This document shows, one piece after another, positions 1 through 12,368 of a stretch of DNA of 64,000 nucleotides. The first letter of the stretch is position 1. Every line of letters begins with the position of its first letter. The notes under the pieces were generated by a model. The model was given only the letters and a program-made list of their open reading frames with translations. It made no database searches and was not told the DNA's origin. Origin of the DNA: Kineosporia succinea (GTDB lineage Bacteria > Actinomycetota > Actinomycetes > Actinomycetales > Kineosporiaceae); NCBI RefSeq assembly GCF_030811555.1, contig NZ_JAUSQZ010000001.1, forward strand, positions 5,763,241-5,827,240. Direction: 5' to 3'. The position numbers were made by a program, and so were the translations under genes.

Positions 1-851
1 ATCCGGTCGAGCAGCCCGCCGAACCCGGGAAGCCAGTCACCCGCGTCCTTCACCGACTGCTGACGTTTGAGCATCGACTCCAGCAGGTCACCCGCGATGC
101 CGCCGATCCACACGGCCAGCAGCCAGCCGATCGAGAACGAGTCGCAGGCCAGCAGGATCAGCGTGGCCGCGACGAAACCACCGGCCACCCCGCCCCAGGT
201 CTTGTTCGGTGACAGCGGTGTGAGACCGGCCCGGCCCCAGGCGAACCGTTTGAGCGACGTGCCGCCGACGAACGCGCCCACGTCGGCACAGGCGGCCGCG
301 AACAGGACGACGAACGCGTCGCGCCCCAGCAGCGGCAGGTTGGCCAGAGACCAGCACAGCCAGACGATGCCGAACGAGGTCATCGCGGCCCGCCGGAACC
401 CGTCGACGTGATCGGCGCCGAGCAGCGGGATCGCCGCTCCGCCGAGAATGGCCCACGGCACCCAGCCCGCGATCGGGAAACCCCGGGACGAGAGCGTGGC
501 CAGGGGCATGACCACCGCGCAACCCAGCAGCCAGACGGTGTCGGCGCGCGCCAGCTTCGCCACTCGCGCGTACTCCAGGCTCGCGCCGGCCGCGAGCAGG
601 GTGGCCAGGATCGTGGTGGCGATCCGGCCCGTCCACAGCGGGATCCCGACGACCGGCAGGATCATCGCCCAGGTCTGCCAGCGGGTGCGGATCTCCCCGC
701 CGAGTTTCAGCGCGACCGGGGCCGTGAGCAGCAGCAGCGACGACGCCAGCAGAGCCAGGTACAGACCGCGGCCCTGCAGATCGAGGCCGAGAACGGTGAC
801 GTGCCACGACGGGTCGCCGAACAGGTCGAGACGATCGGTGAGCCAGTTCAT
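1..851 (-). CDS. CdsA-type phosphatidate cytidylyltransferase, 3' end outside the window
   Basis: This is an integral membrane enzyme of the CdsA family, which makes CDP-diacylglycerol from phosphatidic acid and CTP. I translated it from ATG at 851 and about 283 residues are visible. Several hydrophobic helices are followed by the family stretch SPNKTWGG and then the C-terminal signature: LKR, VKDAGDW, and GFGGLLDR running into the window edge. The usual HGG of the signature is FGG here. The ATG overlaps the TGA of the upstream CDP-alcohol phosphatidyltransferase (ATGA at 848-851), so the two are translationally coupled. Whether this is the main CdsA or a paralogue tied to this operon cannot be told from the window. 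Confidence 0.85.
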   Translation of the reverse strand, partial: MNWLTDRLDLFGDPSWHVTVLGLDLQGRGLYLALLASSLLLLTAPVALKLGGEIRTRWQTWAMILPVVGIPLWTGRIATTILATLLAAGASLEYARVAKLARADTVWLLGCAVVMPLATLSSRGFPIAGWVPWAILGGAAIPLLGADHVDGFRRAAMTSFGIVWLCWSLANLPLLGRDAFVVLFAAACADVGAFVGGTSLKRFAWGRAGLTPLSPNKTWGGVAGGFVAATLILLACDSFSIGWLLAVWIGGIAGDLLESMLKRQQSVKDAGDWLPGFGGLLDR

Positions 852-1456
852 GCCGCGGCTCTCAGGGCTGCGTGCCCGGTGCGGAACCGCAGCACCGCCG
901 TGATCAGACCTCCGACGCCGATCAGCGCACAGGCCGCGGCCCAGGGCTCCCACCAGGTGGCGGTCAGCGCGACGAGCACCGTGATCAGGCAGCGTTCGGT
1001 CTTGCCCAGCGGCCCACCGTTGAGCCGCGGGCCCCCGGCTCCGGCCAGGCTCAGCGACGCGAACGTGGGCAGTGTCGATCCGGCCAGACCGATCAGCCCC
1101 CACCAGCCCCCGGCGTAGTGGGCGAGCACGACGATCACCACGAGATCCCCGGCCCGGTCACCGATCTCGTTGAGCACGAAGCCCCACGGCCGGCTGACGC
1201 CCCGGGCCCGGGCCACCGCACCGTCGAGATTCGCCCCGGCCAGGCGCAGGGCCTGCGCCGCGAGGACCGGGAGCGCCCAGAGCGGGTTCGGGTGCTCGGC
1301 CGACAGCGCCAGGAAGCCCGCCGCCACGACCCCGCCGATCACTCCGACGGCGGTGAACACGTCGGGGCTGACGTTCCTGCCCACGGCCCAGCGGATGAAC
1401 ACGCCGAGCCGGGCGGTGTACCAGGCCTTGGCCGCGTACAGACCGGTGCCGCTCAC
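848..1456 (-). CDS. CDP-alcohol phosphatidyltransferase family protein with an altered active-site motif
   Basis: A polytopic membrane protein of about 202 residues. The family motif D-x2-D-G-x2-A-R-x8-G-x3-D-x3-D is recognisable as NLDGAVAR, then RPWG, then FVLNEIGDRAGD. The first aspartate position is Ala and the third is Asn, while the second and fourth Asp, the Gly and the Arg remain. The start chosen is GTG 1456, which overlaps the TGA of the acyltransferase (GTGA, 1453-1456). A longer frame from 1516 would run inside the upstream gene. Between an acyltransferase and a CdsA-like protein it should act in phospholipid head-group transfer, but with key metal-binding residues changed the reaction and even activity are uncertain. 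Confidence 0.8.
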   Translation of the reverse strand: MSGTGLYAAKAWYTARLGVFIRWAVGRNVSPDVFTAVGVIGGVVAAGFLALSAEHPNPLWALPVLAAQALRLAGANLDGAVARARGVSRPWGFVLNEIGDRAGDLVVIVVLAHYAGGWWGLIGLAGSTLPTFASLSLAGAGGPRLNGGPLGKTERCLITVLVALTATWWEPWAAACALIGVGGLITAVLRFRTGHAALRAAA

Positions 1457-2709
1457 CGGTGCTGCTTCCAGCTGCGCACGACCAGCTCGAGCCCGACCGC
1501 GAGACCGACGCCGCACAGCGCCAGCACCCCGCCGTAACTCACCTTCAGCCGGCGCTGCGCGAGCTCACCGGCCGCGGCCGCGGCCAGCCCGACCGGGATG
1601 ATGCGGGAACTGCGGGCCAGCGCCGCCGACGTGATGAGCCGGCCCGGGCTCAGGCGCATCTCACCCGCGGTGCGGGCGTAGACCTTGACCGGGATGCCGT
1701 TGCCGCGCTGCTCCTTGAGGGCGTGCCCCACATCGGCCCTCAGCTGCTGGCGGGCCGTGTCGTGCATCTGCGGGGTGGTGAGCGGCCACGGCACGCGCAC
1801 CCCCTGACGGGCCAGCGTGTAGTTGACCGCGACCCCGGCGACCGACCCGGCGGCGGCCGCGACCACCGCCGGCGCGGCCTTGCGCCCGTGCGCCAGCGCG
1901 ACCGGGATGGTGCCGGTCTCGGCGACGATCGGCCAGAACAGCCCCTCGGCGAAGGCCCACCCGAAGGTCCAGGCCATGCCGCCGCGACCGCGCAGGTTCA
2001 GGCGCGCCCACTCCCACATCGGCGACGGGCTCACCGGGGCTGGGCCGGTGGCGAGCAGGTGCTCCACGTCGTTGCGCAGCTCCTGGCTGATGCGGGCGCT
2101 GTCGGCCTCGGGCGCGACCGTGACCGGGCTGCCGAAGCGCACGCCCAGCGGCGCGGTGCGGGTGCTGCTCAGGTCGGGCAGACGGTTCTTGCCGAAGAGC
2201 TCACGAGTGCCGTGGACGCCCGTGGGCACGACCGGTGCCCCGGTGGCCGCGGCGAGCCGCACGGCTCCGGCGCGGAACCGGCCCAGCGAGCCGTCTCGCG
2301 TGCGCGTGCCCTCGGGGAAGATGACGACCATGCCGCCCTGCGCCAGATGGGCGCCCGCCGCGTCGAGCAGGGCCTCGAACCCGCCGTCGCGCTTGATCGG
2401 CAGGATGCCCACCACGTCGCGGGCCAGCCGGCCCCGCCACCCGTTCCAGTAGTCGCCCCCGGCGACGACCAGCACCGACCCCCGCTTGCCGAGTACGGCG
2501 AGCAGAGCGGCGGTATCGGCGTGGCTGGAGTGGTTGGCGACAACCACGGCGGGCCCCTGGGGCACCTGCCCGCCCACTCCCACGCCGCCGCAGAGCAGAC
2601 GCAGGATCTGGTCCCACGCGACGGCCCGCACCCAGGACGAGGCCCGGGGGATCGTCGGGCGGGCATCGTCGCCGGTGGGCGCGGAAGAAGAGGAGTCCTG
2701 GCCGGTCAC
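1453..2709 (-). CDS. PlsC-type lysophospholipid acyltransferase with a C-terminal extension
   Basis: The first roughly 220 of 418 residues form a 1-acyl-glycerol-3-phosphate acyltransferase domain. The catalytic H-x4-D motif is NHSSHAD (His60, Asp65) and the substrate motif FPEGTR lies near residue 130. The family reaction is acylation of lysophosphatidic acid at sn-2. The remaining roughly 195 residues are Ala/Gly-rich with hydrophobic segments and do not match a domain I recognise; they may be a membrane anchor. It is the first gene of a coupled minus-strand operon with the phosphatidyltransferase and CdsA-like genes, which supports a lipid role. Start ATG at 2709; a Ser-rich stretch precedes the domain. 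Confidence 0.85.
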   Translation of the reverse strand: MTGQDSSSSAPTGDDARPTIPRASSWVRAVAWDQILRLLCGGVGVGGQVPQGPAVVVANHSSHADTAALLAVLGKRGSVLVVAGGDYWNGWRGRLARDVVGILPIKRDGGFEALLDAAGAHLAQGGMVVIFPEGTRTRDGSLGRFRAGAVRLAAATGAPVVPTGVHGTRELFGKNRLPDLSSTRTAPLGVRFGSPVTVAPEADSARISQELRNDVEHLLATGPAPVSPSPMWEWARLNLRGRGGMAWTFGWAFAEGLFWPIVAETGTIPVALAHGRKAAPAVVAAAAGSVAGVAVNYTLARQGVRVPWPLTTPQMHDTARQQLRADVGHALKEQRGNGIPVKVYARTAGEMRLSPGRLITSAALARSSRIIPVGLAAAAAGELAQRRLKVSYGGVLALCGVGLAVGLELVVRSWKQHR

Positions 2710-2793
2710 GGGACGAAACTAGCGGTCCCCACCGACAGCGGACGGGTGAGTAACACCATTGCCGTCCAGAAGATCGCGTGGGATGGTCGCGCG

Positions 2794-3324
2794 ATGGAGT
2801 CCCCTCGTCGCGACCTGTTGCGCTGGCAGTTCGATCTGGCCTGGTCCTTCTTCGAGTACCACCTGGAACGCCTGGAGCCCGAGGACTTCCTCTGGGAGCC
2901 CGGTCCGCTGTGCTGGACCCTGCACGCGCAGGCCGACGGCAGCTGGCTCCCGGACTGGGCCGACAGCGAACCCGATCCCATCCCCACCCCGACGATCGCG
3001 TGGACGAGCTGGCACCTGGGCTGGTGGCTCGGGGCCGCGCTCGACCAGGCCGCCGGTCGCACGCCCCGTGACCCCTCCGAGGTGGCGTTCCCGGGAATGG
3101 GGGACGACGCGGTCACCTGGCTGCGCACGCTCGGCTCCCAGTGGCGGGACGTGCTCGACCAGCTGAGTGACGAGGTCCTGGACAGCCCGTCATCGTTCCC
3201 CTGGCCCCCGGACGCCGAGCGTTCCGTGGCGGACATGGCGGCGTGGGTGAACGCGGAGCTGATGAAGAACGCCGCGGAGATCGGCACGGTCCGTCTGCTG
3301 AAGGCCTCGAGCAAGCCGGCCTGA
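2794..3324 (+). CDS. DinB-family protein
   Basis: A soluble protein of 176 residues with the DinB/YfiT four-helix character. It is rich in Trp and has conserved-looking histidines in FEYHLERL and WTSWHLGWW, the usual metal ligands of this fold. DinB-like enzymes include thiol-dependent S-transferases, but most are of unknown function. The start is ATG 2794 (MESPRRDLL), since the in-frame sequence upstream is antisense to the acyltransferase. No strong ribosome binding site is visible. The stop is followed immediately by a 13-bp tandem repeat. Confidence 0.75.
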   Translation: MESPRRDLLRWQFDLAWSFFEYHLERLEPEDFLWEPGPLCWTLHAQADGSWLPDWADSEPDPIPTPTIAWTSWHLGWWLGAALDQAAGRTPRDPSEVAFPGMGDDAVTWLRTLGSQWRDVLDQLSDEVLDSPSSFPWPPDAERSVADMAAWVNAELMKNAAEIGTVRLLKASSKPA

Positions 3325-3375
3325 GCCGGGGGCCTGAGCCGGGGGCCTGGACCGGGGGCCTGGACCGGGGCCTGA
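3325..3375. repeat. 13-bp tandem repeat directly after a stop codon
   Basis: Four successive units related to gccgggggcctga begin on the base after the DinB stop codon (3322-3324). The third and fourth units vary in the first and last bases and the last is 12 bases long. The end of the DinB gene itself reads gccggcctga, so the array looks like repeated duplication of the 3' end of the gene. Confidence 0.85.
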
Positions 3376-3425
3376 GCTGCGGGCCCGACGGAGGGCTGCG
3401 CCCCGGGCCCGAACGCTCCGTGACG

Positions 3426-3456
3426 GGCGTCGCGCTGGGTTGGTCAGCGCGACGCC
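3426..3456. terminator. 12-bp perfect hairpin upstream of the rRNA operon
   Basis: The arms are GGCGTCGCGCTG (3426-3437) and CAGCGCGACGCC (3445-3456) with loop GGTTGGT. There is no T-run. It lies between the DinB gene and the rRNA promoter and probably ends upstream transcription. Confidence 0.65.
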
Positions 3457-3683
3457 GGAGGCCTGGTAATGTTCTCCAAGGGTTTTTCGCCGGTCACAGC
3501 CGTGAACAGCGAGCGCCGCAGGAGCACCGGACACCAAGTGGCCGGTCCTGGGGCCGTAAACCTTCTTCTTTTGATCAGAGGCATCGGTGAATGTCGCACG
3601 CCTCTCGGGGTGGGCTCTCTTCATGGTGCCTTCCGCATTGAGGGAAGAGCTCTATCTTCGGCTGAATTCGCTGGAAACGCGGA

Positions 3684-3712
3684 TTTGACCGGGGTGCTGG
3701 AAACGCTCTAAT
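3684..3712 (+). promoter_or_regulatory. Main rRNA operon promoter
   Basis: A sigma-70 type promoter: -35 TTGACC at 3685-3690 and -10 TCTAAT at 3707-3712 with a 16-bp spacer, in a locally AT-richer stretch about 240 bp before 16S. A weaker candidate -10 (TAATGT, 3467-3472) lies further upstream with no good -35, so a second start is possible. Confidence 0.65.
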
Positions 3713-3952
3713 GTTTAACACGTCGCCAGGACGGAACGCCGAAAGGCAGGAAGTTCTGAGCGTCCGCTCCTTGAGAACTCAACAGTGCATCTGAACAACC
3801 GATGCCAAATGATTGTCCCGATTGGGATGGTCTCTGGCTAATGGTCTTCGGTTCCGCAGGTCATCGACCCCCGTCGGTGGTCTGGGTAACGGGATCGGAG
3901 TTGTTGGTCAGGATTCTTGCAACACTTCGCTAAAAATCTTCCTAGAAGATTA
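3713..3952 (+). other. rRNA leader with boxA-type element and 16S processing arm
   Basis: The leader holds TTGAGAACTCAACAGTG at 3771-3787, the boxA-like element typical of actinobacterial rRNA operons (antitermination). It is followed by gcatctgaac, which can partly pair with gttcagaggtatgc in the 16S-23S spacer to form the 16S precursor stem. No open reading frame here is convincing. Confidence 0.7.
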
Positions 3953-9046
<5,094 letters not shown>

Positions 9047-9148
9047 CTCACTCGTTGAGTTGAGCGCGTAAAGATTGTTCACGTCCACTATGCGGTTCAC
9101 GGGAAACGACCACGCCCACCCACGAGGGTGGCTGGTTGTGCCGGTAGA
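9047..9148 (+). other. 23S-5S spacer with 23S processing arm
   Basis: Bases 9070-9100 are complementary, with few mismatches, to 5834-5863 before 23S (core GTCCACTATGC against GCATAGTGGAC). They form the long stem that RNase III-type processing would cut to release pre-23S. A short hairpin (cacccacgagggtgg) follows before 5S. Confidence 0.75.
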
Positions 9149-9267
9149 GTTACGGCGATCATAGCGGCAGGGAAACGCCCGGTCTCATTCCGAACCCGGA
9201 AGCTAAGCCTGCCTGCGCCGATGGTACTGCACTGGTTACGGTGTGGGAGAGTAGGACATCGCCGGAC
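9149..9267 (+). rRNA. rrf: 5S ribosomal RNA
   Basis: About 119 nt from GTTACGGCGATC to ATCGCCGGAC, whose ends pair as helix I. The internal block CATTCCGAACCCGGAAGCTAAG is the standard 5S loop B/C region. Confidence 0.95.
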
Positions 9268-9280
9268 AATCATTGAAAGA

Positions 9281-9333
9281 CAGAAGTGGCGGCCCCCGCC
9301 TTCGAAAGAAGGCGGCGCGGGCCGCCACTTCTG
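9281..9333 (+). terminator. rRNA operon terminator
   Basis: A very stable hairpin: cagaagtggcggccc and ccgccttc pair with gaaggcgg and gggccgccacttctg around a GAAA loop, 14 bases after 5S. Only a short T stretch (gttt) follows. Confidence 0.85.
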
Positions 9334-9394
9334 CGTTTGCCCCCCAGGGAGGACGAGGATCGGTGCGTTTGCCTCCAGGGAGAACGAGGATCGG
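9332..9394. repeat. 31-32 bp tandem duplication after the rRNA terminator
   Basis: The two copies run 9332-9363 and 9364-9394 and both contain CAGGGAG, then a base change, then ACGAGGATCGG, differing by a few substitutions and one base in length. They lie in the spacer between the rRNA terminator and the end of the convergent TetR-synthetase gene. No function is evident, and I see nothing else convincing in 9395-9574. Confidence 0.7.
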
Positions 9395-9574
9395 GTGATC
9401 TTGGCGCGGCCAGGCCGCACCAGCATCACCCCGCCCGTCCAGGAAGGCCCCGGAAGGCCGCCGAGGCTCCGTCCGACACACAGCCCATGCCCCGGCCCGA
9501 CGTGATCCGGCCGGCCACAGTGAGCCGAAAAGACCGACGCGACCGACGCGTCCACCATGGGCCCGCGAGCGAAC

Positions 9575-10993
9575 CTACGCCGACGACCCCGGCAACTCGC
9601 GGGCACCAGGCGGCGGAGGCTGCTGCTGTGCCAGGTGCCACAGCTGCTGCAGCAGGGCGCCATCGATGTCGTAGATGCTGGCCTCGGGCCGGTCGGTCGG
9701 CTGACCCACCCCGTGCACCTCGTGATGCAGCTGCTCCATGCGGCGGTCGAGTTGCTCGGCCGCCGCCGCGGCCTCGGTGAGCTCGCGGACCAGGTGGGGC
9801 GGCACCTCGCGGTCGTACTTGTAGAAGATCTTGTGCTCGAGGCTGGCCCAGAAGTCCATGGCGATGGTGCGGATCTGCAGCTCGACGATCACCGGCACCG
9901 GGCCCGTCGACAGAAACACCGGGATCTCGATGATCGCGTGCAGGCTCTTGTAACCGTTGGCCTTGGGGTTGGCGATGTAGTCCTTGGTCTGGATGAGCCG
10001 CACATCGTCTTGCGAGGTGAGGGTTTCCAGCACGCGGTAGGTGTCGGCGATGAAGCTGCAGGTGATGCGCACGCCGGCGATGTCGGTGATGTTCTCGCGG
10101 ATCGACGGCAGGCTGGGGTGGATCCCGCGGCGGGCGACCTTCTCGAGGATGCTCTCGGGCGACTTGAGCCGGGAGTTCACGTGCTCGATCGGGTTGTAGC
10201 GGTGCAGGTGCAGGAACTCCTCGCGCAGCACCGAGACCTTGGTGAGCACCTCGTCGACCGCGAACTGGTATTCCATCAGGAACCGGGTGAAGTCCTCGCG
10301 CATCTGCCGCACGAAGCTCAGCAGCTGCGGGTTGGGCTGGGGTGGCGTCTGGGGCAGGAGCATCACCCCGGTCGAGGCCGAAGGGGCGGCCGGGGCGCGC
10401 CAGAGAGCGGTGACGGTGTCCGTCAGCTGCTCGGCGACCTGATCCCAGCCGGGTTGTGCGGAGGCGTCCTCGGCCAGCAGCCGTTCGTGCCGCATGATCG
10501 CGTCGTCGATCAGGTGCTGCATCATGGCGCGACGCTGGGCGAGCACGTCGGGCGAGAGATGGGGCAGGCAGCGTCCGATGTGCTGGTGCACCAGGTCGGG
10601 CGACTGCGCCAGGTCGGACGACCGCGTCAGGTCGGGCGACCGCGCCAGGTCGGGCGACGTGGCGGCGGGCACCTGCGCACGGAAACGCGCGTACCAGCTC
10701 GGCCGCTCCAGGGCCCGCAGGTGCACGATCACCGAGCTGACCTCGACGTGCACCCATTCGCGCAGGTCGAGCGGATCACGCACGGCTTTGATCAGCTGCT
10801 CCCGCTCGTGGGCGATGTCGCGGGCGTGCCGCTGCACCACGGCTCGCACCAGCTCGTCACGGCTGCCGAAGTGGGCCGTGACGTCGTGCCCGGCGGCCTC
10901 GCTGATGTGCTGCTCGTGCACCGCCTGCACCCCGTGCTCGGCGAAAAGCCGCTCGGCGGCCAGCACCAGGGCATCGCTGGGGTTCTCGCCCAC
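9575..10993 (-). CDS. TetR-family regulator fused to a small alarmone (p)ppGpp synthetase
   Basis: A 472-residue two-part protein. Residues about 5-55 are a TetR helix-turn-helix (AAERLFAEHGV, then AHFGSRDEL), and 60-200 look like a TetR C-terminal helical domain, interrupted by DLARSPDL-type hexamer repeats (113-134). Residues about 225-395 form a RelA/SpoT synthetase domain: NSRLKSPESI, DIAGVRITCSF (Asp304), DYIANPKANGYKSLH (Tyr348) and ELQIRT (Glu371), then WASLEHK. The ATP/GTP-binding and catalytic residues appear present. There is no HD hydrolase domain, so it should only make (p)ppGpp. The GTG start at 10993 has AGGAGG 7 bases upstream. It is convergent with the rRNA operon and divergent from a LacI gene. 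The fusion suggests ligand- or DNA-controlled alarmone synthesis; this is inference. Confidence 0.85.
   Translation of the reverse strand: MGENPSDALVLAAERLFAEHGVQAVHEQHISEAAGHDVTAHFGSRDELVRAVVQRHARDIAHEREQLIKAVRDPLDLREWVHVEVSSVIVHLRALERPSWYARFRAQVPAATSPDLARSPDLTRSSDLAQSPDLVHQHIGRCLPHLSPDVLAQRRAMMQHLIDDAIMRHERLLAEDASAQPGWDQVAEQLTDTVTALWRAPAAPSASTGVMLLPQTPPQPNPQLLSFVRQMREDFTRFLMEYQFAVDEVLTKVSVLREEFLHLHRYNPIEHVNSRLKSPESILEKVARRGIHPSLPSIRENITDIAGVRITCSFIADTYRVLETLTSQDDVRLIQTKDYIANPKANGYKSLHAIIEIPVFLSTGPVPVIVELQIRTIAMDFWASLEHKIFYKYDREVPPHLVRELTEAAAAAEQLDRRMEQLHHEVHGVGQPTDRPEASIYDIDGALLQQLWHLAQQQPPPPGARELPGSSA
10592..10658 (-). repeat. 18-bp in-frame repeat inside the TetR-synthetase gene
   Basis: Three full units and one partial unit of caggtcgggcgactgcgc type encode repeated DL-x-RS/QSP hexapeptides within the TetR C-terminal part. 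The 18-bp period keeps the reading frame. Confidence 0.85.
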
Positions 10994-11120
10994 GCGGGCC
11001 CCTCCTGACGGACTCCGGGGCGGACTCGTCCCACCCTCTTCACTGATTCAAACACGATGCCCCGTGGTTCGGTGCCCCGGGTCAGGATTCGCCCTTTCGG
11101 CACGTGCAAAACTGGGGCGC

Positions 11121-12164
11121 ATGACGACCGGCGTGGACGGGAAGCGCGCACCCCGCGGTGGTAAAGCGGGTCGTATGCCGACGATGGCCGACATCGCCGA
11201 GCATGTCGGGGTCTCGCGTCAGCTGGTCTCCCTGGTGCTGCGGGACGTGCCGGGCCCGAGCGCCGAGTCGCGTGAGCGGATCCTGGCCGCGGCCAGCGAG
11301 CTGGGGTACCGGCCCAACGCCTCGGCCCGGTTGCTGCGCCAGAACCGCACGCATCTGATCGGCGCGGTGTTCGGCATGCGTCATCCGTTCCAGGTGCGGG
11401 TGGTCGAGCGGCTGTTCGTGCGGGCGGCCGAAGAGGGTTTCGGCCTGGTGCTGGGTCCGATCACTCCCGAGCGGGGGACGGACGCGGTGGTCGCCGCCCT
11501 GATGGAGGAGCGGGTCGAGGCGCTGGTCGCGTTCAACCCCGACCCGTCGTCGGACGCGCTGGCCGAGGCCCGTGGGCTGGTTCCGGTGGTGTGGATGGGG
11601 GAGTGGGTCGAGGACGAGTCGGTCGACAACGTGCATGTCGACGAGGTTGAGGGGCTGCGGCTGGCGGTGGAGCACCTGGTCGGGCTGGGGCATCGCGACA
11701 TCGAGTACGTGGGGGCTTTCGCGGGTCGGCTGGGGGCCGACCGCGCCGACGCCTATCGCGCGGCCATGGCGGGAGCGGGTCTGGAGGCCCGGGTGCTGGA
11801 GGCCGACTACACCGAGGAGGGAGGGGCCGAGGCGGCGCGGTGTCTGCTGCGGCGCGAGAAGCGGCCGACCGCGGTGGTGTGTGTGGGCGACCAGTGCGCC
11901 GTCGGCATGCTGGGGGTCTTCGCCCGCTCGGGAGTGGCCGTGCCCGAAGAGATCTCGGTGATCGGTTTCGACGACAGCTATCTGGCGGCGCTGTCGTACC
12001 ACCAGCTGACGTCGGTGCGGCAGAACGTGGAGGCGACGGTGGAGGCCGGCCTGCGCGCGGTGCTCGACCGGCTCGACGAGCCCGGCCGGCCCCGCCGGGT
12101 GACGGCGACGAAGACCGAGCTCGTGGTGCGGAAGTCCACCGGCCCGGTGCGGGCCGCCGGCTGA
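11121..12164 (+). CDS. LacI-family transcriptional regulator
   Basis: A 347-residue regulator. The N-terminal helix-turn-helix reads MADIAEHVGVSRQLVSLVL, followed by the hinge helix (YRPNASARLLRQ) and a periplasmic-binding-protein-like sugar-binding domain ending with the typical ISVIGFDD and LTSVRQN segments. The start is ATG 11121; a run of Gly/Arg precedes the HTH. Its best candidate operators are the tandem palindromes at 12284-12330, just after it and before the Gfo/Idh/MocA operon, which it most likely represses until a sugar-like ligand is present. Confidence 0.9.
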   Translation: MTTGVDGKRAPRGGKAGRMPTMADIAEHVGVSRQLVSLVLRDVPGPSAESRERILAAASELGYRPNASARLLRQNRTHLIGAVFGMRHPFQVRVVERLFVRAAEEGFGLVLGPITPERGTDAVVAALMEERVEALVAFNPDPSSDALAEARGLVPVVWMGEWVEDESVDNVHVDEVEGLRLAVEHLVGLGHRDIEYVGAFAGRLGADRADAYRAAMAGAGLEARVLEADYTEEGGAEAARCLLRREKRPTAVVCVGDQCAVGMLGVFARSGVAVPEEISVIGFDDSYLAALSYHQLTSVRQNVEATVEAGLRAVLDRLDEPGRPRRVTATKTELVVRKSTGPVRAAG

Positions 12165-12283
12165 ACTCCGGGCGCTGCCGGTCAGCATTTCGTCCAGGAG
12201 TTGGTCCGTCGGTGCGGCCGGTGATCACCGCCCCGGAGACAACGGCCAATTTCCGCCCTGCTCGGGGGCAGCGCGATTGGATT

Positions 12284-12330
12284 TTAGCTCGTGCTAAGGT
12301 GCGAACCGCGGTCAACTTAGAACGTGCCAA
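12284..12330. promoter_or_regulatory. Tandem LacI-type operators
   Basis: Two 14-bp near-palindromes with the central CG typical of LacI-family sites: TTAGCTCGTGCTAA (12284-12297) and TTAGAACGTGCCAA (12317-12330). They match each other at 11 of 14 positions and their centres are 33 bp apart, about three helical turns. The ATG of the next gene is 39 bp after the second site, so they probably cover its promoter. Confidence 0.75.
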
Positions 12331-12368
12331 GTGAGGTCCTCCTCAACGACGTCGAAGCGGAGACGCAC

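Noticed and set aside
1459-2793. N-terminal extension of the DinB-family gene
   Set aside because: The extension is antisense to the acyltransferase gene; DinB homology begins only at ATG 2794.
3379-3425. Second rRNA promoter upstream
   Set aside because: TAATGT at 3467 has no -35 at a suitable distance; mentioned only as a possibility.
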